Shown: positions 22,924 through 38,830, counted from the stretch's first letter. The stretch is 64,000 nt of DNA from Adineta ricciae (GCA_905250025.1 CAJNOJ010000257.1:1-64000); one strand, 5' to 3'. Notes: generated by a model not told the origin, from the sequence alone. A program made the numbers and translations.

Positions 22924-23978
22924 TTACGGAAGTTTTTGCCAAGATTTGTATCTTTCTAATGCTGATATGGTCGTTAATTTCGGTTCAACTTTATAGTTGA
23001 ATTTGTCTTGCTTGAGAAATCTAAGTTCATCGTCCTTTTTATCTAATGAAACTTCCGTCCACCAGAACTTTTCATTTTCATTGTTTTCGCACCATTTGTA
23101 TCCACGTTGTTTCAAGTTATCTTTGTATTTGTAAGGAAACTGAATTGCTCTAATAAGGACAGTTGTCCTGTTGGAGAACTCGAGTAGCTGTGCAAGACCA
23201 GTTTCTTGTTTGTCAGGGAGTTGAGTTGATAAAAGTTTAAGTACTGCATAAGTATCATCGAGTGCACGATGAGTTCCATAGAAATATCCAAGGTCAACAA
23301 GAAGATATTTTAATTTGAGACTTTCGAATCCATGATCAGACCACTTGACTTCATTCATACTACATGCCCATTTTTTTCTTGAAAATTCGTCGGATAAGTT
23401 TTCGCAAAACGGTCGATCAAAGGCTGCATTGTGAGCAATGATGAGATCAGCATTGACAATAAATTCGTTTACAGCCGCAATACAAATCTTCTTTCCTCTC
23501 AACATTTCATTTGTAATTTTTGTAAGTTTCGTAATAAAATCAGGGACAGGCTGACGAGGTTCATTCAGTTCCTCAAATATACCGATGACATCAGAAATCT
23601 CTCCACAATCTCTATAGATAAACTTGATCATTCCGAGTTCGATCACATCGTCGGTTTGTGAATTAAGACCTGTTGTTTCCACATCGAGAACAATACCTAC
23701 TTTTTCATTCTCTATTGGTAATCGATCGATAGGTTTCGATCGTGTTGATAATAAACGCAGAACACGATACCTTCCAGTTGCTTCTAGCTTCGATGCTGAA
23801 GTTTCTTCATCGGTCTAGAATAGAATATAACCTCTGATACGTTTAATCAAAACTAATTATAAATCTGTTTTGCTTCGTATGATCACGAACACAATGCAGT
23901 ACGTACAATAGTGAGCGAATTGATACCCGATTCCAGTGAGTTTAACATACGTTGTGATTTGGTATCAAACTCTGCCAT
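22924..23978 (-). CDS. DEDDh 3'-5' exonuclease, copy A2
   Basis: Exons 23978 down to 23907 and 23814 down to 22924, exactly the same lengths and 92-nt intron as copy A1. The catalytic motifs DVETTGL, AHNAAFDRPF and HRALDDTYA are intact. The Exo III region reads ALDD instead of ALND and keeps the catalytic aspartate. Most other changes are conservative, so both copies look functional. Conservation of frame, intron position and catalytic residues argues for selection on the protein. Confidence 0.85.
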
Positions 23979-24654
23979 CTAGAAGAGAAAAACAATATGC
24001 GCATGATCGATGCAACCACTTGACACGTGCTAGTATATTTATGGTGCTCGTCTTTGACAGAAAAGGAAGAAAAATAGATGCGCATTTTCAAATTCTTCTT
24101 CGCTGCATCTGTCGCGTCGTCGATGTTATTTTACAGTTACAAAATATTTCGTAATATCAAGACAGTTTGAGTAAGACTCAATAGCTTAAACTCTTTCATC
24201 CGCCCTTTCTGTGCATTGAAACATCAAATACGATTGATAACAATTCTCTTGATACGAAAGTAAAATACCAATGTGAAATCCTCCATGCAGAGAACTTTGC
24301 TCAAATCAAGGTCGTCGTACTGAGTCCCTGTCGAGAATGTTTTTTTCATACGTATTAAACGAATAAACACGCAAATAATAAATATTATATTATTTCATGT
24401 CAATCAATATGCTAAAGTAAACAACGTGATGCGAAAAGGAAGTGATATGACAGGTAATCACTATTTTTATTTCTTTCTATTACTCAAGTCTACCTTGTTA
24501 TGATAAGCAAGCGCCGTCACTTGATGTCGCAGTACGTGAAATGAAACCAATCAGGGTCTTGTTATTTTGATACGTAAAAAGAATGTTTATTGAATGAATT
24601 CAAGGAAACTGATACTTTTGTTGGAATTAGTCGATATAAACAAATACTGAAATT
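23979..24654. other. Intergenic, copy of 12163-12806
   Basis: Contains about 30 extra bases near 24315-24345 relative to A1. No gene is seen. Confidence 0.5.
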
Positions 24655-25761
24655 CTAAACAAAATCCAAAAGACTGTGAAGCTTTTCATTAACTGAATTT
24701 CTAAATATGGCAAAATATGTTTCAGTATCTCGAGAATTGAACTCATTTGACATTGTATAAATGAAATTTTCACCATAATATAAATATTGTGAATAATTGT
24801 AAAACACGGTAAGTAAGATGGGAAATGTATTGATGAAGAGTGCAGTCGAATACATAGCAGCTGACATTGCATAAAATGTGTCTAAAAGAGGACTCGGAAG
24901 AAAAAAATAGAATACGATATGAGTAAATTTAGGTAGTTCTGCTAAGATCTGTGTGGAAAATAAGACAGCACCCCAAAGACAAAAGTAGATCACAACCATA
25001 AACCCATATGCAAATGCCATTGGTACAATATGTGTGAACATATATGGTAATATTAAAGCACCAACAAACGCCCATGTAATGAGATACAGTCCTATAGTAA
25101 TAATATAGGAGACGTATTTTATGATTGATTTTGGTTTTTTTTTCCGTAAATTAAGTTTATGGACGTCTTTGCATATGAATGCTATCAATTGTACGCCAAA
25201 AACGAAGGAAAAATTCCAATAGGATACAAATACATAGTTGAATAATCTATATCCAAATGCATTGTAACAATTCCACGGAGTTGCCCGTTCCGCTGACATA
25301 CATGATGATTGAATGTGACAATACCAAATAGCATGACCAAGTGTAGGGAGACCATGAATAATGTAATCAAACATATTGAAATCTATTTTTTTAAAGAACT
25401 TCTCGTTGGCTTGATGTGTACGACCCCTAATATGCTCTATTTCTCGCTTAAATTCTTCTCGAACAAATTCACGATGGTGTACAACGTTTACGAGAAGATC
25501 ATCGAATTTTTCAAAGACTACTTTTATTGTATAAAGCTGACGTAATATTGTCCAACGCAGAAGACCAATTTCCAACGTTGTCGAAAAGACTCCGTATCTA
25601 ATAAGATGTCGCGTTCGAGAAAATAACTGTAGTCCGACTATTTGTAAAACCATTATCCAATATGGTTGAATGTTCATATGATCCTGGTCAAGGGTGTATA
25701 ATAATGGATTAGCATTTTGATGGTATATCGGTATAGGACCAGTTGTACCGTTCTTATTCAT
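24655..25761 (-). CDS. Multi-pass membrane protein of unknown family, copy A2
   Basis: Counterpart of 12807-13913, with the same length from the MNKNGT start at 25761. The frame stays open upstream through FPLITKKPLFF and a basic KYRKRKYNLFF stretch to about 26010 without an ATG, so the real start may lie in an upstream exon. The first soluble loop (about residues 60-140) is the most diverged part. The last 60 residues and the SSCMSAERATPWNCY segment are identical to A1. Function unknown. Confidence 0.7.
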   Translation of the reverse strand: MNKNGTTGPIPIYHQNANPLLYTLDQDHMNIQPYWIMVLQIVGLQLFSRTRHLIRYGVFSTTLEIGLLRWTILRQLYTIKVVFEKFDDLLVNVVHHREFVREEFKREIEHIRGRTHQANEKFFKKIDFNMFDYIIHGLPTLGHAIWYCHIQSSCMSAERATPWNCYNAFGYRLFNYVFVSYWNFSFVFGVQLIAFICKDVHKLNLRKKKPKSIIKYVSYIITIGLYLITWAFVGALILPYMFTHIVPMAFAYGFMVVIYFCLWGAVLFSTQILAELPKFTHIVFYFFLPSPLLDTFYAMSAAMYSTALFINTFPILLTVFYNYSQYLYYGENFIYTMSNEFNSRDTETYFAIFRNSVNEKLHSLLDFV

Positions 25762-27137
25762 CGTTACGTGTACTTTCAAGGGAATAGTATGTGTGTGAAA
25801 AAATAGTGGTTTCTTCGTAATGAGAGGAAAATCCAAGGTATGCCTTATCTTTCGTTCTTTGTATTGACGATAATAAAAAAATAAATTATACTTCCTTTTT
25901 CGATATTTTCGAGCGTTAAAAACCCGTGAAGCCCATAGAAGAAAAACAAATAGAAGTATATCATTTTGGAGCTTCTTGAGACTGCAAGTTCTGATAAACC
26001 ACGAGCGAACATATTAGAAAAATAATTGTTGACTCAAAACTATATAAGAAAGGAAATCTGTATCGAATACGTTCGACTTTTGCTCGAATGTTTGTGCTAA
26101 TTCAGAAGAAGCTCAAAATAGGAAGGTAAAATACACGTTATGCCTGTCTCTTTTTTAATGGATCTAATTTTTCATCATTTTCCTCTCTAATAATCAGTCA
26201 ATGGTTTGGTTAGTATTGCCAGAACCATCATTTAATTGACCTTCTAACGGATCGTTTTGCGAAAAGTGATACCTGTTAATTACGACACTGTAAAACAACG
26301 ACAAGAGGATACCAAATGATTCAGATTCAAAAATCGGATGTTTAAGAAGTCACTAAGAATTTTCGAATAACTAATAGTCAATGTGTCCAAACTCGGCGAT
26401 ACGGTACCGACGAGAGAGATTTAATATACAAAATATGGAAAAGAAAACTACTTAACTATAAGATACCCAGTTCATTTCATCTGAAAATAAAGTTCTAGCG
26501 CAAAAGATCCATGCATATATCAAATAACGAAGCAGTCTTAAACTCAGTATAACATCGACTCCATTCATAGCTTAACTTTTCACTATTGTTATTGTCATCC
26601 TCTATTCTGATACATTATGACATGAATTTCACGAAAAAGGTCAGCCGCCTTTTTACTTATCACATTGATTTAAATATCATATTAATTCGAACTGGATTAC
26701 GAAGCAGAAATTCGCATTCAATGGAAAAAAACAACATCAGTACTATGTTTTTCGAAACGACCTTCTACTCATCAGTTCTTGCAATTCAATCGAAATCTAT
26801 TTGTTAATAAATACACGTTGGAATCCGGAAATCCTTCGATTAATGTTTAAAAGATCAATTATGTGAATGAAATCCTGACTCATTTTTATCTTCACATCCT
26901 CAAGAATAAATTGTTCTCTAGCGCACTGTAATCACGCAAGTTTATGTTTATTTGGACTTTGCAATTGAAATCTACCTTTAAGTTACATTAAAGTGTTGTT
27001 TGCCAGTTTGTGTTATCTTGCCGCGTGGCAACATTGTGATACAAACTATTCTAAACATTGCATTCATCCTCTTATCTTTATCAAACCCTATAAACAAATA
27101 CAAAAAGAGAGCAAGTATACATAAGGTTGTTTCAGTA
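25762..27137. other. Divergent intergenic region, copy of 13914-15244
   Basis: Contains the uncertain N-terminal part of the multi-TM gene (to about 26010) and then no recognisable gene. About 40 extra bases near 26190-26235 relative to A1. Confidence 0.45.
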
Positions 27138-30100
27138 ATGATGAAAAGATCTCTAAGATCAGATAACGCCAACGGCATTCTTCTCATTTCTTCTGTTGAG
27201 AGTAGGCAATTAGTCGAGATTCTAGCACAACCAACAACACTGCCTGTTTTCAAACAATCTTTTCGAATGAATCTTCGTTCATTCATTTCGTGCTTNATTC
27301 TTCTCATTTCTTCTGTTGAGAGTAGGCAATTAGTCGAGATTCTAGCACAACCAACAACACTGCCTGTTTTCAAACAATCTTTTCGAATGAATCTTCGTGC
27401 ATTCATTTCGTGCTTAGGCGATACTATTGCTATTGCCGTCTTGATTAGTGGACTTCTACTTGGCTTGATACACGGTAAGAATTTTAACGAACAAATTGAC
27501 AACAATTATAGTCAGACTAGCATCAGTACTTCTCTGAACGTCCATACGACAGACTGAATCGAATAGAAGCACGAGCTACTTTTTGTTAGTTTAAACTTAG
27601 ATTTAACCCATCCATCGTCAAAGCCTATCGCTGTTGCGATACGATAATTGTAACTTAAGTGTATTTGTTTGATTTGTTGTTTTCAATATTTTGCCATTGA
27701 GTATCGCCGAAATTGAAAATAATTTCAAATCTTGTTTGTTTAGAATCAACAGCCTTACCAACAGAAACCTCTGGAAAGGATGGAGAGATAATTTTCTCTA
27801 GTATTTGGACTGCGAACAGTCCAAAATTCTCTCGCACATCGCAGCAATCGGAAAAAGAGTTTCATTATCAAGCCATTGAAGTAAATGTTCCAGTCACGGG
27901 CACTTATACGTTCACAAGTAAAAGTCTGACCAACGCTTATGGTTATATCTACGACAATAGTTTCGATCCTACGAATACTAATTTAAATCTAATTGCACAA
28001 GATGATGATAGCAATGGCAAAGGACAATTCAAACTTACTGCTCTGCTCCATCCGGATCACCGATATATTTTGGTTGCCACAACCAACATCCCGGAAGCCA
28101 CTGGCAAATTTTCGATTATCTCGTCCGGTCCCACGGCAGTCAATGTACTCTACAAAGTCGACAGTAAGTAGTATTTCTATAACGATAAGGATAGAGCCGA
28201 CCTAATGTACGTTTCGATTTTATAGATATTTCGACTATATATTCGAGCGCATTATCGTTCAGTAGTCAAGTATTTCATCGGCCCGATGGTGATGACGATG
28301 AGTTTTACTACTTTCAAGCTATACAGATTGGAGTGTCTCTGGATGGTACTTACACATTTACGAGCAGTAGCAATATTGACACTATGGGCTACTTTTACAA
28401 TTCACCCTTTGATCCATCCAATCCAACGGCGAACTTAATCACTGATGATGATGACGGTGGTGAAGACCAGCAATTTCAAATAGACGTATATCTGCGAGCT
28501 GGACAAACCTATGTACTTGTGGTTACAACACATGAAGAATTTATGACAGGAAGTTTCTCTGTTTCTACCTTTGGTCCGGCTTCAGTCAGCATTATGTCCA
28601 TCATTCCATCAACAAGTCAACCAATACTACTATGTAAGTTGATTATCACTTTGATGTACTTCTTAGCGAACAGAATCCGCTTCGACATGAATTGTCTTTT
28701 TATTTTGTAGCGTCTACTCTGCCTACTGTGACATCATCTTATTCGAGTGCACTGTCAGCTAGTAGCCAAGTATTTCACCGACCCGATGGTGATGACGATT
28801 CGCCCTACTATTTCGAAGCTATACAGGTTGTCGTACCTACTTCTGGCACTTATTTTTTCACAAGTGACAGTACCATTGACACCATCGGCTACTTTTACAG
28901 TTCCCCTTTCGATCCATCCAATCCATCGATGAATTTGATCATGGAAGATAATGATAGCGGCGATATTCCTTTACAATTCCGCATCCGCGTTTATCTCGAA
29001 TCTGGCCGTACCTATGTTCTTGTGGTTACAACACATTGGGACTCGTCTACAGGAAGTTTCTCTGTATCTGCCTTCGGCCCAGGTCCTCTCAGTCTTGTGT
29101 CCATCACTCCATCAACAAGTCAACCGATAGCGACATGTGAGTTCATTGCCACCTCGATCTTTCACTGTTGCACGCATTGCCTCTTATGTTTTTCTAGCAA
29201 CTGCTGCGCCTACGATAACATCATTGTACTCAGGCGAACTTGCGGGAACCAGTCAAGTATTTTATCGACCTGAAAGTCAAAAAGATAAATACTACTACTT
29301 TCAAGCTTTACAATTTACAATTTCTACTGCTGGTATTTATAAATTTACAAGCGTAAGCAACATGGACACGGTGGGTTACTTTTACGAGTCAACTTTTGAC
29401 CCGTCGAATCCATTGATGAATCTTGTCACGAATGACGATGATGGTGATGACGACTTCCAATTTCTCATTGAGGTCTATCTTCAAGCGGGGCAAACCTACA
29501 TTCTTGTAGTTACGACACATTCGGGATATACTAAAGGAACATTCTCTGTTAAAGCTGTTGGACCCGTATCCATCAATCTCGGTTCAATCATCGCATCAAC
29601 GAGTCGGCCAATAGTCATACGTAAGTTTTACGCATTATTAGTTAATTGATTTCATCATCGATTATTTGTTATTCTTCTAGAATCCACTACGCCTACTGTA
29701 ACATCAACATATGGAAGTGCGCTAACATTTAGTAGTCCAGTCTATGATAGACCTGAAGGTAATGTTGATTATTACTATTATTTTCAAGCGATACAAGTCA
29801 CTACATCCACCGCTGGCACTTACATTTTCACAAGCAAAAGTGATATTGATGCCAGAGGTTATTTTTATATCAATTCTTTTGATCCATCTGATCCGATGGC
29901 AAATTTGATTACCGAGGATGATGATAGCGGTTCTCAATTCCAGTTTCGTATCCAAGTTTATCTTCGACCCGGAATCACGTATGTTCTCGTAATGACTACT
30001 CATAGAGAGCATGCGATCGGCAATTTTTCGATCACATCAGCTGGTCCAGTATCGGTTAGTTTTATACCAATCACTGCATCCACAAGTCGACCGATAGTAA

Positions 30101-30597
30101 CGCGTAAGTTTCTCACAAAATCTTTTTTATCTAGAAACTTGAACACTAATGAATACCGTCCGTTTGTTTTGCAGCATCTACTGCAATGCCTGTACCATCG
30201 ACTTATGCCGGTGCATTAACTCCGAACAGTCCATTTTTCTTTCGGCCTCTAAATTTCGTAAATGATTTCTGTTATTTTCAAGCATTGCAAGTCGCGGTAT
30301 CTACACCTGGCATTTACATATTCACAAGCAATAGCTCAATGGACACACGAGGTTATTTCTATCAGAAGTCTTTCGATCCATCTGATCCGACAGTAAATTT
30401 GATCGCGGATAATGATGATGGTGGCAGTGGCTTACAGTTTCGCATTCAAGTTTATTTGCAACCTGGAAAAGCTTACGTTCTTGTGGCCACAACACATAGA
30501 CATCAAATCACCGGAGATTTCACAATCTTAGGCGTCGGTCCAGCGTTTGCTAGTCTTACGCCGATTGTACCGCCAACGAGTCGGCCTATAACAACAG
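27138..30597 (+). CDS. PPC-like repeat surface protein, copy A2, exons 1-7
   Basis: Exons: 27138-27474 (interrupted by an N and a 119-bp overlap duplication), 27744-28163, 28226-28633, 28711-29136, 29198-29620, 29681-30103, 30175-30597. Exons 2 to 7 have exactly the same lengths as in copy A1 (420, 408, 426, 423, 423, 423), all introns are phase 1, and the domain landmarks are intact. Removing the 119-bp duplication and the N restores the 217-base exon 1, so the duplication is almost certainly an assembly overlap. The piece ends in intron 7 at the N at 30651. Confidence 0.85.
27177..27415. repeat. 119-bp overlap duplication across an N
   Basis: 27177-27295 and 27297-27415 are the same apart from one visible base difference (TTC versus TGC near 27279 and 27399). 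Copy A1 has this sequence once. Confidence 0.9.
27296..27296. other. Single-N join 4
   Basis: Lies inside exon 1 of the PPC gene, flanked by the 119-bp overlap. Confidence 0.95.
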
Positions 30598-30872
30598 GTA
30601 AGTTCTTTCATCAGTAGTGTTCCTATGAACATAACAGTTCGTTTGTCAATNGCTTACAGTTTCGCATTCAAGTTTATTTGCAACCTGGAAAAGCTTACGT
30701 TCTTGTGGCCACAACACATAGACATCAAATCACCGGAGATTTCACAATCTTAGGCGTCGGTCCAGCGTTTGCTAGTCTTACGCCGATTGTACCGCCAACG
30801 AGTCGGCCTATAACAACAGGTAAGTTCTTTCATCAGTAGTGTTCCTATGAACATAACAGTTCGTTTGTCAAT
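30430..30872. repeat. 221-bp overlap duplication across an N
   Basis: 30430-30650 and 30652-30872 are identical by eye. The same 221 bases end copy A1 (to 18753), so both arms converge on the node that continues at 30652. Confidence 0.9.
30651..30651. other. Single-N join 5
   Basis: Joins the end of copy A2 to a piece starting 221 bp earlier. Confidence 0.95.
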
Positions 30873-32726
30873 TTATTTTAGAGGCGTCAACACCCGGCTA
30901 TTCAGCCTCATTTATGGGTGAACTATCAGCTAGCAGTTTAATATTTTATCGTCCCCAGAGTATTTTCGACAGTTATTATTATTTTGAGGCTATCCAAGTT
31001 ACCGTACCTATCAATGGTACTTATTTTTTCAGAAGCAACAGTTCCATCGATACTAGAGGATACTTTTACGAAAACTCATTTGATCCATCAAATGCAACAG
31101 TGAACTTGATCGCTGACAATGATGATAGTGGCGGTAGTTCGCAATTTCTTATTCAAGTTAAAATCCAAGCCGGAAAAGTATACATCCTTGTGGCCACAAC
31201 GCACAGGGTACAAGTTATGGGAAAGTACTCCATCTTAGCTTCCGGACCAGCCCTCGCTACTCTTACATCTTTCACACCATCAACAAGTAGACCTATTACG
31301 ATGCGTAAGTTCTTCATCAATGTTTTTGTTGCGATTAGCTGGATTATTTTAGCATCCACAACGATCTCGATACCATCGTCCATTGGAGGTTCACTGTCAT
31401 CCAGTAGTCTGACTTTTTCTCGACCTGGAGATAGCACACAACGTCGTTTCTATTTTCAAACTTTTCAAGCCACTGTATCTACGGCTGGTACTTATACCTT
31501 TAGAAGTAATAGTTCAATAGATACCAGAGGATATTTTTACAATAATACCTTCTCGCCATACAACGTGACAGCAAATTTGATTACTGATAATGATGATGGT
31601 GGTGGCAGTTTGCAGTTTCGTATCGAAGTCTACTTACGAGTGGGTCAACCATATATTCTAGTGGTCACAACGCATAGAGAAAACGTCACAGGAGATTTCA
31701 TAGTAATCACCGGTGGTCCCGCTGCCGTTAATCTTGTAGCTATAATACCGCCAACAACGACATCGACAACAACAGGTGAGTTCTTCATAAACAATTCCTT
31801 GATAAGTAGAATAGAGTAGAGAGACATGTCTGAATGTGATTTTACTTAGTCGTAATATATCAACTATTCGTCTGTTATTACTTTTTCCACAAATCTCTCT
31901 TTTCGTTTTCTTTTTAGTAACTACTATACCTTCTTTATTGTCATATTATCTCAACGCATTGTTACCCATTAGTCCAATACTATATCGACCAAACGGTGAC
32001 AGCAAAGGCTACTACTATCATGCTATGGATATCACTGTATTCACAAGTGCTACTTACTCATTCAGTGTCACTTCTTCTATCGGTACTATGAGCTATCTGT
32101 TTGATACTTCTTTTGATCCATCAAACCTATCGACGAATTTGATCAGTATGGATGATAATAGTCTTGCTAATAGAGAAGTCCGCATGGGTGTTTCTCTTCA
32201 ATCTGGACGCAAGTACATTCTCGTCGTTACGAATGTTCAACCATCTATCACGGGAATGTTCTGGGTATCAGTTCATGGTCCTAATACAGTTTTCATAACA
32301 TCAATCATGCCATCGACAGGTATGTCAATACTATACACAAAACTAGTGTTCTATTGAATGTGTTACAGTAGAAATACATGATATTTTGTGCTTTTTAAAT
32401 GAAATTGATTGTACCGTACTATCGAAAAAATCTGCGTATATAGACAAGATGATGGATCTTGAATTTTAGCCCTTCGTAATGCCGTTTAAAGTAGAGAATC
32501 TTTTCGAAAACTTACAGCCGAAAGTTACTGTACTTTTATGACTTGTTTGATGAAATAATTACATTCGTTTTTCAATCATAAACTTTATAAGGATAATACT
32601 ATCATGACTCTTTGTATTTTATAAATTATGTAGCTGCTCCAGTAACCAATCCGGGTGAGGTGACTCCAGGTATCACGACCACTACTGTTAAATCATCGGC
32701 ATCAATCAAAACTGGCACCATGGCTG
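30652..32726 (+). CDS. PPC-like repeat surface protein, exons 7 (tail) to 11, copy B1
   Basis: Exons: 30652-30819 (tail of exon 7), 30882-31304, 31353-31775, 31918-32319, 32634-32726. Exons 8 and 9 are 423 bases each. Exon 10 (402 bases) is the most diverged domain and lacks the DDD loop, with MDDNS in its place. Exon 11 is a short Thr/Ser/Pro-rich segment (PGITTTTVKSS) of 31 residues, probably a stalk. All phases are 1. This piece continues, after a 221-bp overlap, into 39558, where the last exon (39823-39872) is found. It supplies the part missing from both A copies. Confidence 0.85.
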
Positions 32727-32835
32727 GTAAGTTGCTTATTGAGGAATTCTCCATCAACAAAAAGAAAGAGTAACAAAAATTTTCAATTGAGTATAAGATA
32801 GTCGAACACAAAACATGCTATTCTGAGTAGTCTAA

Positions 32836-32836
32836 N
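32836..32836. other. Single-N join 6
   Basis: Left side ends in intron 11 of the PPC gene; right side restarts at the equivalent of 31170 in the other haplotype. Confidence 0.95.
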
Positions 32837-34594
32837 CCGGAAAAGTATACATCCTTGTGACCACAACGCACAGGGAACAAGTTATGGGAAAGTACTCCAT
32901 CTCAGCTTCCGGACCAGCCCTCGTTACTCTTACATCTTTCACACCATCAACAAGTAGACCTATTACGATGCGTAAGTTCTTCATCAATGTTTTTGTCGTG
33001 ATTAGCTGGATTATTTTAGCACCCACAACGATCTCGATACCATCGTCCATTGGAGGTTCACTCTCATCGAGTAGTCTGCCCTTTTCTCGACCTGGAGATA
33101 GCACACAACGTCGTTTCTATTTTCAAACTTTTCAAGCCACTGTATCTACCGCTGGTACTTATACCTTCAGAAGTAATAGTTCAATGGATACCAGAGGATA
33201 TTTTTACAATAATACCTTCTCGCCATACAACGCGACAGCAAATTTGATTACTGATAATGATGATGGTGGTGGCAGTTTGCAGTTTCGTATCGAAGTCTAC
33301 TTACGAGTGGGTCAACCATATATTCTAGTGGTCACAACGCATAGAGAAAACGTGACAGGAGATTTCGTAGTAATCACCGGTGGTCCCGCTGTCGTTAATC
33401 TTGTAGCGATAACACCGCCAACAACGACATCAACAACAACAGGTGAGTTCTTCATAAACAATTTCTTGACAAGTAGACTAGAGTACAGAAACATGTCTGA
33501 ATGTGATTTTATTTAGTCGTTATATATCAAATATTCGCCTGTTATTACTCTTTCCACAAATCTCTCTTTTCGTTTTTTTTTAGTAACTACTATACCTTCT
33601 TTATTGTCATATTATCTCAACGCATTGTTACCCATTAGCCCAATACTATATCGACCAAATGGTGACAGTAAAGGCTACTACTATCATGCTATGGATATCA
33701 CTGTGTTCACAAGTGGTACTTACTCCTTCAGTGTCACTTCTTCTATCGGTACTATGAGCTATCTGTTTGATACTTCTTTTGATCCGTCAAACCTGTCGAC
33801 GAATTTGATCAGCATGGATGATAATAGCCTTGCTAATAGAGAAGCCCGCATGGGTGTTTCTCTTCAATCTGGACGCAAGTACATTCTCGTCGTTACGAAC
33901 GTTCAACCATCTATCACGGGAATGTTCTGGGTATCAGTTCATGGTCCTAATACAGTTTTCATAACATCAATCATGCCATCGACAGGTAAGTCAATACTAT
34001 ACACAAAACTAGTGTTCTATTGAACATGTTACAGTTGAAATACATGAGATTTTGTGCTTTTTAAATGAAATTGATTGTACCGTACAATCGGAAAAATCTG
34101 CGTATATAGACAAGACGATGGATCTTGAATTTTAGCGCTCCGTAATGTCGGTTAAAGTAGAGAATCTTTTCGGAGACTTACAGACGAAAACTACCGTACT
34201 TTTATGACTTCTTTGATGAAATAATTACATTTGTTTTTCAATCATAAGCTTTATAAGGATAATACTATCATGACTCTTTGTATTTTATAAATTATGTAGC
34301 TGCTCCAGTAACCAATCCGGGTGAGGTGACTCCAGGTATCACGACCACTACTGTTAAATCATCGGCATCAATCAAAACTGGCACCATGGCTGGTAAGTTG
34401 CCTATTGAGAGATTCTCCATCGACAAAAAGAGAGGGTAGCAAACATTTTCAATTGAATATAAGATAGTCGAACACAAAACATGCTATTCTGAGTAGTCTA
34501 ACGGCAAAATCTGCTCATATTCTATCTAACACGTCTTTTTTTAGCCGTGTGTATTCTGATCATGCCAATATTGCAACTAATTCAAGTGCGTTGA
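32837..34594 (+). CDS. PPC-like repeat surface protein, exons 8 (tail) to 12, copy B2
   Basis: Exons: 32837-32971, 33020-33442, 33584-33985, 34300-34392, 34545-34594. Lengths match the B1 copy. Exon 12 encodes a hydrophobic C-terminus (AVCILIMPILQLIQ) and a TGA stop. With an N-terminal signal-anchor this tail could be a second membrane contact or a GPI-type signal; the sequence does not decide. The gene converges on the minus-strand protease gene with a gap of about 310 bases. Confidence 0.85.
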
Positions 34595-34907
34595 TCGTCT
34601 GATTTTTTTTCCCAAACGAGTATCGTATGTGTTTTTCACGTTGAAAATATATTCTAAATCTTATTCTGCTTTACAAAATAAATCTTGATTATCATTGAAT
34701 TCAGCTGTTTTTATTTTTCATTCTGTGTTCAAACTACGTTATGAAAGGTATCAATAAACCCGAATGATGTTCGATAGGAAATGACCGGATTTAGTGATCT
34801 ATGATTCATTTTCAAGAACTTTCTTGTGTATGATGGCGCATTGAAAAAATGAAAATTTGATTGGCTCGAAATTTCCATCATTAAAATAAAGTTAAAAGAT
34901 GAAAATG

Positions 34908-37661
<2,754 letters not shown>

Positions 37662-37927
37662 TTTGTTCTTTGTACAGAAAGAAGCAGAAAGCAATGGGTA
37701 TATATAGGAAGATAGAAAAGCATGATATAACACTTCTAATGTTTGCTCTACGAAACTTCAATAGTCATGTGAGTGGATGGAAAATAAATGCTTTTCCTCT
37801 CATCGGAAGAAAAAGCAATATATTGAAGTAAAGTTTTCATCTCCGGTTATCGAAATTACACATGTTTTTTATTTGAGGAATTAGATATAATAGCGTTATA
37901 GTTGATATATGAAGAAAACTAATTGTT
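37662..37927. other. Spacer between protease and Ly6 genes
   Basis: Short spacer of about 266 bases. An upstream in-frame ATG of the protease lies near 37733, but the signal peptide favours the start at 37661. Confidence 0.5.
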
Positions 37928-38383
37928 TTAGATAAACATGACGAAAACAACAGTAGCAATTGCTGATATAACAAAGATCGATGAAGTTGTGGAAATTGCT
38001 CCGTTACACAGGTTGGTATTGCAACACCATTTACCAACACCGGCTACATCACCTGCTTTGCAGTCGGTACTGATACCTCGTGCCGTACCAACATTTCGTG
38101 TAGTAGTTTTCTGAACAAGAAAATATATCGAATTGAAATTTTGTATATATTACAACGATTTCTCATTTACCCAACAAGAAGCCTTCGCATCATTTGACGA
38201 CACTTGCGTAATACCATCGGGTTTAAACGGGCTGTTGCAACTCGTACATTGGTAACAGGTCAAACCATCAGCAAATTTATACGATGCTAAAAAAAATATG
38301 GGATTTTTTCAAGAGTTTTCAGAATGACCAAACAAACCTAAAAGAACACAGCAAGTGAAGAGAAAATGTCGAAGAAGAGACAT
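37928..38383 (-). CDS. Ly6/three-finger GPI-anchored protein, copy C1
   Basis: Three small exons: 38383 down to 38338 (signal peptide, MSLLRHFLFTCCVLL), 38286 down to 38171, 38110 down to 37928. All phases agree and total length is 114 residues. Exon 2 begins the mature protein with LTCYQCTSC, exon 3 carries CCNTNLCNG, and the protein ends in a hydrophobic tail (FVISAIATVVFVMFI). LxCYxC at the start and CCxxxxCN at the end are the hallmarks of the Ly6/uPAR family, small disulphide-bonded surface proteins. The tail fits a GPI signal. Ligand unknown. Confidence 0.85.
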
Positions 38384-38830
38384 ATTGGCAGTACGATTGG
38401 TTCTACAATGACGAGTCTTTTTTCAAACGCAGGTCGGCAAATGATTGATGGAAAAAAATGCACCTAATAAATAAAGCTTCGAGAGAATTTGATACGAGTG
38501 ATAATATTTGTATTTATCGTCATCCACAATCTGCGATATGGTATGAGTTAATTTTGTGAAATTCAATCGTTTTGCTAGTAAAGTAAATTTATTCTCCTTG
38601 CCTTTCAGAGGAATATTGAATACGGATAAATCCGACGCGGGAATAGGATTCTTTACTTTAAACTCGTTTTATTTTTCTTGCTGTTTGACAAAAACAAAAT
38701 GATCGAATTTCTACATTAATCAGTCTGTTAGGTGGTTTGTTTAATAAAATTTCGAATGTAATGAGTATGCTGCGCAATTTCGCAAAGATTTTTACGAAAA
38801 AGTTTGTCTATTTGAAGATATATTTCGTGA
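38384..38830. other. Intergenic, no gene seen
   Basis: Between the Ly6 start and the 3' end of the ABC transporter gene. In the other copy (43594-44040) weak frames exist on both strands with indels; I do not support any. Confidence 0.5.
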
